Source: Xiphydria camelus (Eukaryota; Arthropoda; Insecta; Hymenoptera; Xiphydriidae). Taken from it: DNA of 64,000 nucleotides. Where the stretch lies: NCBI GenBank assembly GCA_963678675.1, contig OY783198.1:687001-751000 (forward strand), in the 5' to 3' direction. Both the position numbers and the translations under genes were made by a program. This document shows positions 1 through 12,356 of the stretch, piece by piece. Every line of letters starts with the position of its first letter. The stretch's first letter is position 1. The notes beneath the pieces were generated by a model, which was given only the letters and a program-made list of their open reading frames with translations, did not search any database and was not told the DNA's origin.

Positions 1-1763
1 GGCTACATCTTCGTTTGAAGCGCTAGCTATTTTATTTCCCAAGTTATTTGTAATGGAATTAGTTTCCCTCATTTTGCACCTGTAACTATGGCGCATCTGA
101 CCCTGGCGCATCGTTGAATTTTGTTAACAGATTACGTTTCGTCGTGAACGATTTTATTGTATATTCACGGACACTTCAAAATTCTCAATCACTTCCCAAC
201 GGTGATATAATAATATCTACCTTTTTTGATACGCATCCCGCAAATCCCTATGCAAATACATATAGCAGGTGTGTACCACATCACGTACGATACATACACC
301 GTCTGCGTGGCCCCGCAAATCCGATTATCTTCATTTAGCGCAGTCCTTATCGGTATAGTTATCCGCCACAGGCTATAGTGGAAGCAGCCGAGCGTCTAGC
401 TGCGCGCCCGCCTATCGCACGACTAATGGCATAATTATGTACGTCAAACCCCGCGTTCGTACAAATCGAGAGCATTCCTCGCTGACATTTTCGAGCTTTG
501 GTCGTATTAATAATTGTCGTCCTCTCCGCGTCTCGTTCGCGTCTCTCCGCTCGACTTTTTCCTCTTTCCATTCCGACCTGTCATCGAATTATTATACGAG
601 ACGGGCGGACCGCGTTTTTCAATTAGTCGCCACCGCCGCACCGCTCGAGTCCGTGATCGTTATTGGAAGCTTTCCGCATGCGTCCATCGACGATGCGGCG
701 AGCGACATCGCGTATTCCGGAGAAAAGGAATGTTTACCCTCGTTCGCTCAGTCCCCGCGCGCGCTTCGTCATCGGACCGACAATCGGCGTGATCCACTCG
801 AGAACCTCCCCGAAGAAATACCCGAAAGGTCGCGCGTGGACGACTGACGAAGCGGCGGCCATAACCGTCCGTCGACGCGTTCGCCTAATTTTACCGGATG
901 GATATTAATAAACGCTCCCTCGATGACGAGGCGAATCATCGGTCATCGTCGAGCCGGCGAAAAAAAATCACGACTCGGAGTAACGAACGAATATCGCGTC
1001 CTCGCGAAGCGGAGCCGACGAGCGAGAGATAAAGTGGACGGGCTTCGTTATCGCGGCGCTGCGAGTTAGTCTATTCCACGGGGATCGAAATAACGAGAGG
1101 ACGGCGCGGACGCCGACGTCGAATCTTGACGGAGCGGTCGTTCATTGTGTTTCCTCGATTTCTATTCCTGTTAGGAATACGAAGCGAATCTTCTTTATCA
1201 GCGTGTATATCAGTGCCGATGGCTGCCGCTTTTGTGGCCGTTTATACGCGGTCGGAGAAAAGGGCGCGGTGCGAAGGGGTGAGAGATATCCCTGCATTAG
1301 CGCCAAAGGCCTTGGGGCTGACTGCATCCGGCAGGGTGCGGTAGTACCGCGCGATATAAGCGTCCGACGCCAATGCACATTTCCAGCGATTATACGATTA
1401 CGGTTCGTCGTGTTCCACCCCTGCGCGAAGCGAAGACACGAACGGGATGTCCGACGACGTCGAGTCGAGGCCGTAAACGGCGATATATAAGATTTGATCG
1501 TGGCTCGTCTCTCTCGCGCCTTAATGAAAAATACCGTGCAAATATTTATCGCTCGCGCCCCAGCTTCTCCCCCCTCTTGCCGCGCGTAGTTAACTTTAAT
1601 TTAACGCCAAGTTAAACGCAAGCCGATCCGCGCGCGCCACATATCACCCGCGATCTACGCGAGATTCGATGTGTATCGAGCGTGCGAAAATGACGCGCAT
1701 TATCACGCCAAAAGCACCAGCACGACGTTCGTTCGCTGTAATTGCTTCTCGTCTCTGTTTCAG
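1..1763. other. Non-coding, probably Limpet intron
   Basis: No exon recognised on either strand. The missing upstream PET segment (Cys-rich, ending in a WRK-like motif) was looked for here and not found. The sequence is CpG-rich in 500-1500. Confidence 0.6.
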
Positions 1764-1938
1764 AAAGAACTGTACCAGCTGCAAATGTCCCAAGGAGGCC
1801 CACGATGTGTGTCACGAGGAGTGGGTGTCCGTCAGGGCCCGGTTGGGTCTCAAGGGGGACGAAACGAGCGGTCCCATGGGATTCGACCCGAGGGACAGAG
1901 GACTGGCCTGGGCACCGCCCGGGTTGCCACCCCACAAG
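1764..1938 (+). CDS. Lmpt: Limpet internal exon, PET domain part A
   Basis: The exon follows a ttctcgtctctgtttcag acceptor and ends CACAAG before gttaca. It opens with one base completing a split codon, so two bases come from an exon upstream of the window. It reads KNCTSCKCPKEAHDVCHEEW at the start, the cysteine-rich KxCxxCKCP segment that precedes the PET domain in the testin/prickle/Limpet family, and ends AWAPPGLPPHK, the WxPPG opening of the PET domain. The usual preceding CLKC...FELHFWRK segment was looked for in positions 1-1750 and not found. 175 nt, ending in phase 0. Confidence 0.93.
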
Positions 1939-2764
1939 GTTACAATTGTTGAATTCGAGGATCAGTCGTCACCACGCGGGTGTACCGAAATGGAGACTAA
2001 AATAAACGAGTATAGCGAAAGGGTTGAAATAGAAGCGAGGGATGATAGCGCGCACAGGGTGCATTGGACTGTCGAATCATATCGAGAGGGTTTGTTAATC
2101 ATTTCGACTGCAATAACAGCGAGAGTTTTTTTTTCTGGACAATGAATACGATGAATCATCGCCATAGAAGCGCCAAATCTACTTTCCACGAGCACGCGCC
2201 TATGTATGCCGAACGATTTTCACGGTTTAGGTCATTTAGTCATATAGGTGTACACATATATACAGTATGCATTCGTGCACTCGCTTGGCCGCGCGCCCAG
2301 TTTCAATATTTTCAGAAAGCTTGTCATAACTAACGAGGGAGGAGAACGCGGGGAACGCGCGCGCGCAGAAGCTCACTCCTGCGTCGATTTATTATAAACT
2401 TTCGGTTTGGTCTTTTTATTACAGTACGCACCGATCGTATAACCTCGAGTACCCTCTCGTTTGCATTTACGAGCGGGAGGTTCGATTATACGGCCGACGA
2501 CCGCCGCAGCGATACGCGTTACGAGTGCATCGCTTATAGAAAGACTTATGTCTTTGATTTTGACTCGTACGGTAGAGCCGCGCGATAACTCGCCAGTTTG
2601 AAATGCCCGATCCGAGAAATACCTCGATTGGAATATCCTCGCTTTCTTCTATTTATAATTTATTCGCTACAAAGATAAATATCTCCGCTACAAAGAAAGA
2701 ATAGCCCTCGCCCCGAGCAAAAACGATCGAACGCCCGATGATCAAGAGCCTCGATCCATTCCAG
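1939..2764. other. Lmpt: Intron between PET-A and PET-B exons
   Basis: Bounded by a gttaca donor and a cattccag acceptor. Nothing else recognised inside. Confidence 0.85.
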
Positions 2765-2998
2765 GTGGAGGAATATTTCTCCATGCTGCCAGAGATCTCG
2801 GTGCCGCGCCTCGGCACCCCGGGCGAACGTCAGAGGGACCGTCAGTTGGCTACTCAGTTGCCCAAGCAGGACTTGGCGAGGGCCTACTGTCGTCACCTGG
2901 ATCCTCAACATTCCACGAGCGCCGACGATTTTATGGCGGCGAGGAACGAGATCGCCCTGGATATCGGGAGCGTCCAGGAGATTCTCGAAGGCGGTCTC
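2765..2998 (+). CDS. Lmpt: Limpet internal exon, PET domain part B
   Basis: Joins the preceding exon in phase 0 across the acceptor tccattccag. It encodes 78 residues beginning VEEYFSMLPE, including the PET motif RQLATQLPKQD near residues 28-38 and the conserved tail AARNEIALDIGSV that leads into the first LIM domain. It ends CTC before a strong gtaagt donor, phase 0. PET domains mediate protein-protein contacts and in testin-type proteins can pack against the LIM domains. An in-frame ATG just upstream (2738) lies before the acceptor and is not taken as a start. Confidence 0.94.
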
Positions 2999-3777
2999 GT
3001 AAGTATTTTTCTTCCTATCTCTCGCGCGCGCGCGTATTTATCTTTCCCGTTAACGTCGAGAGGGTAATGACTGCTAATGTACTTTGAGCATATTCGCGCG
3101 CGCGCTGTTTCGCTAATAATTATATAGATGTATACCGGAACCCCGACCGCGAGACGTATTGTTTCGGCGGCCTCCCGTCGAGCGCGTTAGCGGATGTTAC
3201 GTCTTCTTGCGAAAACAAATACGGAGTCTCTCTCTCCGCAGGAACACCTTGCCCGGCGTGAATTTATGATTTGTTAAGCCGCGCGTCTCTATTAACGCAG
3301 GCGAGTCTAACGACGTGCTGCGATCGTGAACTTGAACACTCTACGGGGTCCTCCTCCTCCTCTGGATATGGCAGGATCATTTGTTTTTCCCTCATTCCGG
3401 AATGAGGAAAGAATCACGCGATTGGAAAAAAGTGCACTGCCATTATGTAGGTGATTTTTTAAATACAGTTATTAGTTACTTGCTTTCAATGGGACCAACA
3501 TTTCATAACCAGCGGGCAATGAAGCATTTATTTCGACGAAAGAATTTTTTTTCTAACAGCAATTTTCGCCTGTATAGATACCATTTGGCTACATTCGAGT
3601 ACGGTTAAATTTAGACGTTCGGATATCAGACAGATCGCGTGTTTACTCGATGTCAATCGTTCCCCGAGGCTTTTAGCGTCGACGTTTCGCATCGTCGTCG
3701 TTGTCGTCTTCCTGAAACGCGCTTATCGAACGATGGAGTTACTTATATATAAGATCCGTTTATCTTGTGCCTTTCAG
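2999..3777. other. Lmpt: Intron between PET-B and LIM1 exons
   Basis: Bounded by gtaagt and ctttcag. No internal feature recognised. Confidence 0.88.
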
Positions 3778-3987
3778 GAGTGCAACGAGTGCCACAAACC
3801 CCTCAAATACGGCACCCTCGCAGTTTCGGCGAGTAAATTGGGTTTCTTCTATCATCCCGCCTGCTTCCAGTGCGCGGAGTGCAAGGAGTTACTGGTGGAT
3901 CTAGCCTATTGCGTTCACGACGATACATTATACTGCGAGAGGCATTACGCCGAGCAACTGAAGCCCAGATGCGCCGCTTGCGATGAG
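3778..3987 (+). CDS. Lmpt: Limpet internal exon, LIM domain 1 and first CxxC of LIM 2
   Basis: The acceptor is gtgcctttcag. The exon gives 70 residues starting ECNECHKPLKYG. Visible zinc ligands for LIM1 are CNEC, the His and Cys of YHPAC, CAEC, and the later LYC/RHY pair. The exon finishes with CAACDE, the first CxxC of LIM2, before gtgagt, phase 0. It is the last coding exon before a 12.6-kb intron holding two alternative first exons. Transcripts reading through from the PET exons include it. Transcripts starting at 10581 or 15102 would lack it, and so lose PET, LIM1 and the first half of LIM2. Confidence 0.95.
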
Positions 3988-5261
3988 GTGAGTCTTTTTG
4001 TCCGAATCTTTCAATCCGTTATGCGATGAAAGTGTGAAAGAAGAGGGAACAAGATAGAGTGTAGCTATAAAACGGTATCGCTGACGCGCTTTCAATGTGG
4101 AAAGAGTGCGTAAGAAATTAAAATAAAATAAGATAAGGGATGGTCTCTCCATAGGACCGAGTCGCCTGTATCTAACGTAGGTGGTTCTAATTTTAGAACG
4201 ATTCAATTGGTGTCGCCACTAAAAACGGAGATTTTTAACGAGCAATAAAAGCGAAACGTCTGTTTGGGATATTCTGTTTTACGGGTACTCTAGGGTATTT
4301 TAAAGGCGGCCACACCCGCGGGTGGTTGTGAGATATAGTCACCCTCGATGTGACCTTAAAATATCTTACAGTACGTATCTATGAGTGCATGTACAATTTA
4401 TTAACACGTTAGAGGGTAGTAAGCCACGCGAACATAAACACGGTGCTGTAGAGTACATTCTTACCAATTACAGGCAATTCGTGATACAAACTGTTTTACC
4501 GACAGTCGATTAAAAGCTCAAAACGCGAATTTTGCTGATGACGATCGATAGTAGGTACAAAAAATATAGTAGCATAACTTCCTTGCCAACAATTGGTAAC
4601 TAAATGAATAAAAATGACGATACATGACATGGAAGGCTCTCTCTCTCGCTTGCGTGTGTGTCACATGCGTGCTGGATTCAAATTCAATTATAGCCTCGTT
4701 TATTAGACTCGCTTCATTAAGAAATTCATGAATATACACGATAGAAATTATTGAAACTGATCGACGAAGGGAAAGATTAAAGGGATATACCTTTTGCGTT
4801 TGTTACAATTATCACCACAGTTGGTGATATATCGCCTATAGAGGTATCTACCGTGCCTATTCCACGATATCGGTGTATACCTACAGCAAGTCGGCTCGCT
4901 TGCCCATGTATGGCGAATCGCGGCGCTGCGATGTATAAGGCCAGATTTATTTCGAAGGTTCGCTACGTCGTTTCGCAAGCCATTTTTATTATATGACGCC
5001 GGGATTGCTTCTGCTATACGTACTACACCGCTACGGAATCGGAAACATGCGCGCTGACCCAAATATATCTACCCAACGTTTCAAGGCGGACATTCCCCGC
5101 GCGCTGCACAGACGTCGAGTCTCGTCGGTATCCTCACGCGATGCTTGTCCGGAGATTGTAAAATTTGAAAGGACCATCGTGCGTCGGTCGAATCGAAAAT
5201 CGCTTACTCTGTCATGCATCATCAACTGTAGCTATTTCTTGTGTCCTTAATCGATTCCACG

Positions 5262-5440
5262 GGTTTTGATTTTTGGCAAAATGTCAAACATTTTTTTTTT
5301 CAATTTTTCGTAAAAATCGAAATCTAGAATCGATTTCAGGGATTTCAATTTTTCGTAAAAATCGAAATCTCTGAAATCAATCGCTAGATTCCCCTATCTT
5401 ATGCATTTTTTTCACGTTGATTACGAAAAGCACAGACAAA
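5262..5440. repeat. Diverged copy of the 311-bp palindromic repeat
   Basis: Contains a hairpin of GATTTCAGGGATTTC against GAAATCTCTGAAATC around the core TCGTAAAAATCGA, followed by a TTTTTTCACGTTGATTACGA segment. The same ordered motifs (aatcgaaatctctg, a ccctat block, ttttttcacg then gattacgaaaa) occur in the array at 39968-40990. The match was made by eye. Boundaries are approximate and no target duplication was seen. Confidence 0.6.
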
Positions 5441-6035
5441 CGAATTGTTTTCGACCGGAAAAAGAGCCCGGAGAGAAATGAGGAAATTTTATTTCCAGAT
5501 TTCACTGGGTATCGTATTAAATTATATCGTCATCTACTTTACGCACACAAAGGTGTACAAATATGTATCCAGGTATAGCGAAATATCGCGAGCACTTCTA
5601 CGGTACCACTCTCGCCCGGTGATACCGCCGCCAAAATTGCGTGTCTGCGAAAATATCTGGAGCATAATGGAACGAGATGTCGAGTATAATGCCGAACGTT
5701 GTCTGCGTCGCGCGGGAATTGGGCCGCATTCGGCTTTATTTAGCATGACCAAAATAGCGGGAAGAAGACGGAAGATCATCTTGGTGGCATATCCCTCTCC
5801 AGGGACCGCGCAACTCGAATTATGTTGCGCGGTAACGCGCGAGAAGGTCCTGTCCCTTCTTTATTTCCCTTGCCGGTGCATCCTAAATCTTTCATCACGA
5901 TCCTTAGGTATACGTAGATTTTTGGTCGATCATCGCGCTCGCGCAGAAAATTCGCTTCGACTCGGCCAATATAAGGGCAATCTATTTTGTTTGCCGAAGC
6001 TCCTATCCCACCACGATTGCAGTATGTTCAGAGTA

Positions 6036-6042
<7 letters not shown>

Positions 6043-6075
<33 letters not shown>
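6043..6075. repeat. (AG)n microsatellite
   Basis: 33 bases of uninterrupted AG in a Limpet intron. It helps to create a spurious 374-codon open frame across this region. Confidence 0.98.
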
Positions 6076-6081
<6 letters not shown>

Positions 6082-7073
6082 CTGCTCGTTCATGTGTCTT
6101 TATTAGAGCCAGTTTCGCGAGACGGCACGAAACTCGCACAAGAGTACTCCCTATCAACGACCCAGATCTCGTTTCCCCGAAATTCGTCGTAAATCGATTA
6201 GACTTTCTCTTTAATTCTTCTTCCCATCCCGTTGTCTTCCGCGGTGGTGCGGCTGTAGGACTATTCTCGGTTCTATATTCGTTTTGCGGCGGTGTATTTC
6301 TTTCTTTTTCCCCTTTCCGTTTCTCTTGGCACCGTAGCCCGTCAATATTTGTGAAGAAGGAAATTTCCGCGGGTTGTTCGGTTAAGTCAAGTGTGTCACG
6401 TTCGATCGATCGGAGTGTGGTAGCATTACATCTCGCGTATAATGGGTACCTACATGTATACCTATATATCCACCCACTCTCACGCACTTATGCACGCACG
6501 AATGCTGTACCCGGTTTATGTCGTTTTTATTTGGCACGGAGGAGAGCGTTCTCGATTCGAAGCGAGTAAATTGGAGTAGTCCGGCAATTACAGATAACCA
6601 ATTTTAAACCCGTTTCGCAATCGGATAGACTGGGTTATATTAGTGCGATACGCATTCGACGTCTCTGCACGTCTGACGTTTATAGGAATAGCTTTCGACG
6701 CTGACTCGGTGTAAAATAAAAAGTATACATCGCATTCGCGATCGGGAACCGACTCGGTGGTAAAATTACTTAGGATTTCAATTAAACGTTACACATTTTA
6801 TCCACGCACGACATTCGTACCACCGAAAATTCGTCGCTCTCTATAAAAATGACGTTCTCCATTAGACGAAATTCGCGAGCGTCGCGCGCCGTCTAGCCGA
6901 CCATGAGTCGCGTGACGCGTCCGGGGGGGTCTATCGTGAAGAATCTTCACTTCGAATTTTCGACTTCCTTCGTGCGTCAGAGTAGCGAAGCTCTCTAACC
7001 ATCGGCACCCCGCGAAAGCGGACTATTGTATACAGAATCGAAGCGTACCAATGACGTAATCGTTATCATGCTC

Positions 7074-7100
7074 CCTCCTCCTCCTCCTCCTCCTCCTCCT
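7074..7100. repeat. (CCT)n microsatellite
   Basis: Nine perfect CCT-type triplets in a Limpet intron. Confidence 0.97.
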
Positions 7101-7976
7101 CTCGAGATTCTCCCTCTCCCTCTTCCTCACCAACTACTCGAGGCATCCTCGCGCAGCCTCTCGGAGGGACTTTGCACGCGACCCCACTGGAGCTAACCAG
7201 TGACAGAGAGCGGTCGGTCTAGTACCATCCGGACAGTGAATCACGGCCGCGACTACAATTTAGAAATAGCCAAGGATTTTGCAACGCGAAGATGAATGGG
7301 TAGATTTCGAGTCCCGCGTGGCAACTGAAGAGCGGTGAGAGGGGGAGGAATTGACAGATAGATACGCGGAGGGGCGGAGGGGACGACATCCGACGAATCT
7401 GGCAGGTCGCAGGTCGAGCAATGGGGGAAGGGCTGTGCGAGGGATCACAGTAGGACGATCTCTAGCAGAGCGTCGCGACCGATATACGTGGCGCTATATG
7501 TAAGGGGTTGCGCGAGGCGCGCGCGCCGCGCATTCTACCGGGGCCTCTGCTCTTGACCACTTCCTGTCGCCAGAAACGCGACGACGTGGCGTTCCTTCGC
7601 GCCGCGGTGCCAACGGCGCCTCCCTCAGGTGCGAAAGATAAAGAACTCGCGCACAGCGTTCTCCGCAAATTGACGCACGGCGTTGCACCACCTGTTGCCG
7701 CGACGCGGTGCGCCGTCTTTCCTCGAGGAGAGGGCGCCGCGCGGCAACGATGTCTTCCTCTCGCGGTCCGCGCGTTCGCTCCTCTCGGACGCTTGCATCG
7801 TTCGCGCGTCGAGCGTATTCCGTATATAATTCAAGTTGCGCGCGTGCGCCGACACCCGATCTACCACCTCCGCTATATTCGCGATACACAGAAGTGGCGA
7901 TTCACGGCGGCGAGGGTGTGTCGGGGCTGACGTCACCGGGTGGCCGCCCCATTTTTGGCCACACGCTGGAGCACAT

Positions 7977-8020
7977 CGTCGTCGTCGTCGTCGTTGTCGT
8001 CGGCGTCGTCATCGTCGTCG
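7977..8020. repeat. (GTC)n imperfect microsatellite
   Basis: About 14 GTC triplets with three single-base variants, in a Limpet intron. Confidence 0.95.
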
Positions 8021-10580
8021 ATGCGCGACGTCGACATCGGGGAAAGAGTCGCGCGTGCGACGCCGTTCGATCGTCCTTTTTAACCGCGCGCGTCCGATAT
8101 AAATGGATATACCGCGCGCGCGCGTGAAGCACTTTCGAGAGACGTATGGGTGCGATGAGCATCGCATTCAATCTTGGACTTAGCCACGAAAATTCGAGGG
8201 GAAAATATTTTCAACGTTTCTTGACGGATCTCCACTGCCTGTCGTCAGAAACATTCGTCCGATCGATCGAGCGGATCAATCGCTTATCTAAAATGTCTGT
8301 AATCGACGAGGAGAAAAAAAAGGAAGTACGCGATCGTCCTATTTTCCCCTCGCCGCGCGCGTGCATCCCCTGCGTGCGCAGGGCTCGCTCAGAGTCTGGG
8401 CCGCGAAAAGGGGCAGAGTCGACGACGAGTGAAAGCGCCGCCGGCCCGAAATACTCGCTGCTCGATTTTCATTCAATTCGGCGCGAACGCGCGGTTTCCC
8501 TCGATTTATTTCGGTTTGCATCGCGCGAATGGGCCGCCGACGGCGCACGCGTTATTTTCGGCGCTGACACAGGGAAGTAGGCAGAGTTCGATCGACGTTA
8601 CGCGGCCGGACGCGCGAGTCTCGCCGACGGATGAGGAAAGAGAGAGGGAAAGAGAGATGGACGGAGAGAGGGACTCTTCGGCTCCTCTCTCGAAACCGGA
8701 GACGTTCGATTCCGCGCGGTGGAATCTGCCGTGTGTGTTACTCGGACGCCCGCGAGAATGATCGGGCGAAATACAGCGTCGGTCGCCGAGAAATGGTTGC
8801 ACCGGGGGAGACTTAAATTTGTTCCCTCTGGTAGCGCGGCGGTAAGACGAACGGAAAACAATAACCACGATTTTCGACATCGTCGTTATCGTGTTTCGTC
8901 GTGGCGTGGAGTCGGTACGGGGTGCTACCATTTCCCGCGCCAAGATTGCGAAGGTTTCTTTCTCAGCTAACGGCAACGGGCGAGAAACTGCAGCTATAAC
9001 TTTTCGTTGTTGCCGCTCGTCGAAAAGAAGTCGAAGTGCAACGAAACTCCCGGCTGTAATACGCGCATACGCACATACGTGTACGTCCGCGCGGAGATGC
9101 TCCGCACATCTTCTAGCGCTTATAAATATAAAGCATCGAGAGTACGCGATATAGCGCTCCCTCGCTGGCCACAATTTCGATAACTCTTGGATCCCGGCCA
9201 AAGTTGCACCGCGCGCAAAACTCGTATCGCGCGGATGCGTCCCTGGTGTCCAGTGACGTCATTCTCGCGTTACGACGTATATATAATCGAGAAGCGAAAA
9301 GACGAGTAGGTGTACGAGACGCGGGCGATGGGATGAAAAATGATAGGGGTTGAAAAAATAGTCGAGATTAAAATCGACACCGAAATAAAATGAAGCCGAG
9401 GGAATAATCTCTACGAATTCCTATTCGCATCAACTCTTCCGCATACCTGACGATCGATTCAACGCGAAATTTCTACTCGGAAGAAAGTCTCCGCTAAGTC
9501 GGATCGATTTTCGATCGTCAATGCCGATCGACGTAGCGATCGAGCACTCCAGCGGATCGATTTGAAATTAAAATTCGCCTTTAATCCCCGAACAAATTTC
9601 TCGCCGACCAAAACTGGAACCCACCTTCCCCGCGTTAAATTGGATCAAGACCGATCGCCTTCCGTCACACGGGCGAGTGCGGCTAGCCAAGCGCGGGCGC
9701 GCGCGCGCGCGAATTTTCACGCGCGTGTCGCAGCTACGGTCTAAGGGGAAGCGTGTCAAGCGTGGCGCAGCGTGCCAAGAGCACGCGTTAATTATTACGT
9801 TCTCATCGATCGGGCGCGCATTAAGGACACGAACCGCGTCCAGGGATTTTGATCTAACTTTAGCCTTTAGCCGGGCGTGCCCCTGGTGTCGAGACACATG
9901 AGCGACATGACGGCCAAGAGCGCTATACAGTTTGCGCGAGCTCGCATGAAATAAAACAGTGTACTACCTGCCCTCAGGCGGTATGGATAACTCAATCTCG
10001 CGCGGTGCGATCGATCGGATCTAGCGGGGGGGCCCCGCCGAGTACGACTCTCGCGGCGATACGCGCGCGAATCGGACGAGCGAATCGCTTTATATACGTG
10101 GGTGTGCTGCGATTATGTAACCCGTCGCCCGGAGGCACGGTACGTCATCGCGCGCGAGCGCGCGCGCGGGTGATTCGCGACGGGTCGCGATTCCCGTCCA
10201 CGGGTATATCGCCGAGGGTGCGATCCTCGACGTCGAGCCCATGCGGCGGTCGCGCGAATCGGGCGCGTCGTCGCCCCGGCGATCGATCCAACGCCGCAGA
10301 CTTCTTCGCGAATGAAGAAGGGAGTCGAATCGTCGAGCACCCATCGACGACGAAGGACGAGTTAGCGGATTATGTGTCTACACGCGGAAGTACGCCCATC
10401 GATGCGTACACGCGCTTTCCGCTCTCGCAGAAGAGAAACGAGGCGATCGCAGGTGCTCGCGCTCCGCGCGATCTTAAATTAGGATCCACACACACACCGG
10501 TTATGCTCGCCGTGGGAAGAAAATGCCGGTGATTCGAAATATCGCTCAGCCCCTTCCCGTGGAATAATCGGGGCGTAAAA

Positions 10581-12116
10581 ATGGATCTCGTGCTCTCGGC
10601 GTTGATCGGCTGTGTCGGCGTGCTGGAGCTTCTCGCGCGCCTCGGACGCGTCTCCGAGTCTCTTCGGTATGCGGCGGTCGGCTTCGAACCCTCGGCGATC
10701 GCAGCCGATTCGGCGCGTCACGACGCCTCCTCCGTTCAAGACTCGATCGACGGGGCGAGTTGTCGCGACTCCCTCGGCACCCTCAGCTGCTCCAGAAGCG
10801 ACGGCTTGCCGAGGAGCGCGCACGCCAAGTTGGTGAACCTCCACGAGTACGGCTTGAGGGTGGAGGGCGAGCTGAGGTGCCTCCTCGGTAGCGGCGCGAG
10901 CTCGCGAAGGGACGATGATGCTCCGTACGACAGCCGCACCCTGTCCGACTGCAGCACAGCCGATCTTCTCGGCGGCTCGATTTCGAGAGCCGATTCGCGG
11001 TTGAGCTCGATCGGTCCCGACGAGATCCTTCCGCGCGAAAGCTCGTGTGACGTTTCGCACGATTACGTGAGACTTCCCACGCCCGTACCTTATCGCCTCT
11101 CGAGATCGAGATCGAGATCGTATTCACCGCGGAGCGAACGAGAGGCGTCATTCGAGAACGACTTTTCGGGCAACGAAGCGCCCACGAAGAAATCCTTCGA
11201 GCACTTGTCGATGACTGTGACCGTCGGTCATCCACGGTCCGAGAGCTCCTTATCCCGCGGGTCTTACGGCTACGACCACAGTCGTGACGATCACGACGAG
11301 CAGGACTCGTTTAAGAATGTCGTACAGGTGCAAACGAGCGACCTCGATCCTTCTCCGCGATCGTCGCTTCGCTCGAGGAAGTCCAAGTCGAAGTCGTCGA
11401 CGACCGTCCTGCGGAAGGCCACGAGGCTCAAATCGAGAAACGCCGAGGTGAGCAAATCGGCGGAGAATCTCCGCGAGGAAAGCGCGAAGAAGTCGCGAAA
11501 GCGGGAACCGGAGAGGCGCAAATCCGACATCTCGGTGCAGACGGTCCGCGAGTGTCTGAACGGCACGCGTGACGAGGCGACGAACACGCCGTGGCCGTTA
11601 GCGAAGGATCTCTTCGGGCTCTCGAGGTGCGAGAGCAAGGGGAGCATTTCCGTTCAAGTACAGACGAGTTTCGACGACGTTGACGAGGAGGACTCGACGA
11701 CGAGGAGCTTCACCGGAGGTCTCTCCTCTTCGAGAGGCTCGAGTCTCGTCGACGGAAGGTCTCGCGGCGCCGGAAGCGGTGGATTCGACAATTCCAACGA
11801 CTCGATCGTCGATTGCGCAAACGTCGTCTGGATGACGAACGCCACATCCGCTTTGGAAGAGAAATCTCGTGGGAAGCGACGTCGGGAATCGCTGCTGCGG
11901 ATATCGAGTTTCGAAGAGGCCAGTCGCGACGATTACGAGAAGATAAGGAGCGTCGTGTCGACGGGAAGGGGGGAGGAGGAGTCCTCGTCGAGGTCCGACT
12001 CCGTCGAAGACGCGGAATTCGTCGACGCCGAGGACGGGGACGGTCCCGTCGCGGCGCCGAGGGTGCATCCGATCGCGTATTCGATCCCCGATACCGACAC
12101 GAACGAAGCTTTCTGG
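10581..12116 (+). CDS. Lmpt: Predicted alternative first exon of Limpet, long disordered N-terminus
   Basis: An ATG in good context (AAAATGG) opens a 512-codon exon inside the intron between the LIM1 and LIM2 exons. It ends TGG before gtaatc exactly in phase 0, which the LIM2 exon at 16565 requires. Joined this way the product is 808 residues: half LIM2 plus LIM3-6, the four-and-a-half layout. The protein is mostly disordered: a short hydrophobic start (residues 3-19), an RS-rich patch near 172-186, a basic KSKS stretch near 262-285, three VQT motifs (QVQT 249-252, SVQT 318-321, QVQT 359-362) and an acidic Ser/Asp/Glu-rich end. The open frame continues to 12356 but that tail is intronic and contains a transposon. 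It could instead be a separate nested gene. Length and phase make coding likely; the junction is inferred. Confidence 0.72.
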
Positions 12117-12276
12117 GTAATCACTGATGTTACTCGCGACGGATTTTTCGAGCAGTCGAATTGCATGTACCTGCACCTGCCCACCTGTAGCTCACCTTTT
12201 CGTGTATTGACATTAGCGTTATCTACACGACTCTTATCTAGAAACCACCTGTACCTCAAATCCTACTTATATTATA

Positions 12277-12356
12277 TTAGGTGTACAACTTTGCTACCGT
12301 CGTTGTTTACATTAAACTCATATAGGAAAACGGCTGAAGCAAAGTTGTACACCTAA
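12277..12356. mobile_element. 80-bp mariner-like MITE
   Basis: Perfect 19-bp terminal inverted repeats, TTAGGTGTACAACTTTGCT at 12277-12295 and its complement at 12338-12356, flanked by TA on both sides, the target duplication of Tc1/mariner elements. The inner parts of both arms continue with weaker symmetry. Too short to encode a transposase, so non-autonomous. It occupies the intronic tail of the 10581 open frame. Confidence 0.85.

Larger units (their letters stand above)
3988..10580. other. Lmpt: Intron sequence before the 10581 exon
   Basis: Part of the 12.6-kb intron between LIM1 and LIM2 exons. Contains the diverged palindromic repeat at 5262-5440, GA, CCT and GTC microsatellites and CpG-rich DNA at 7400-10500. 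The promoter of the 10581 exon is expected near its 3' end but no clear core elements were identified. Confidence 0.6.

Noticed and set aside
5445..6569. 374-codon plus-strand open frame
   Set aside because: It runs through a GA microsatellite, has no recognisable domain, and a long minus-strand frame overlaps it; chance frame in CpG-rich intron DNA.
10479..12176. Minus-strand frames of 193, 150 and 192 codons opposite the 10581 exon
   Set aside because: Antisense shadows of a Ser/Arg/Asp-rich coding exon; the plus frame is much longer and ends at a phase-matched donor.
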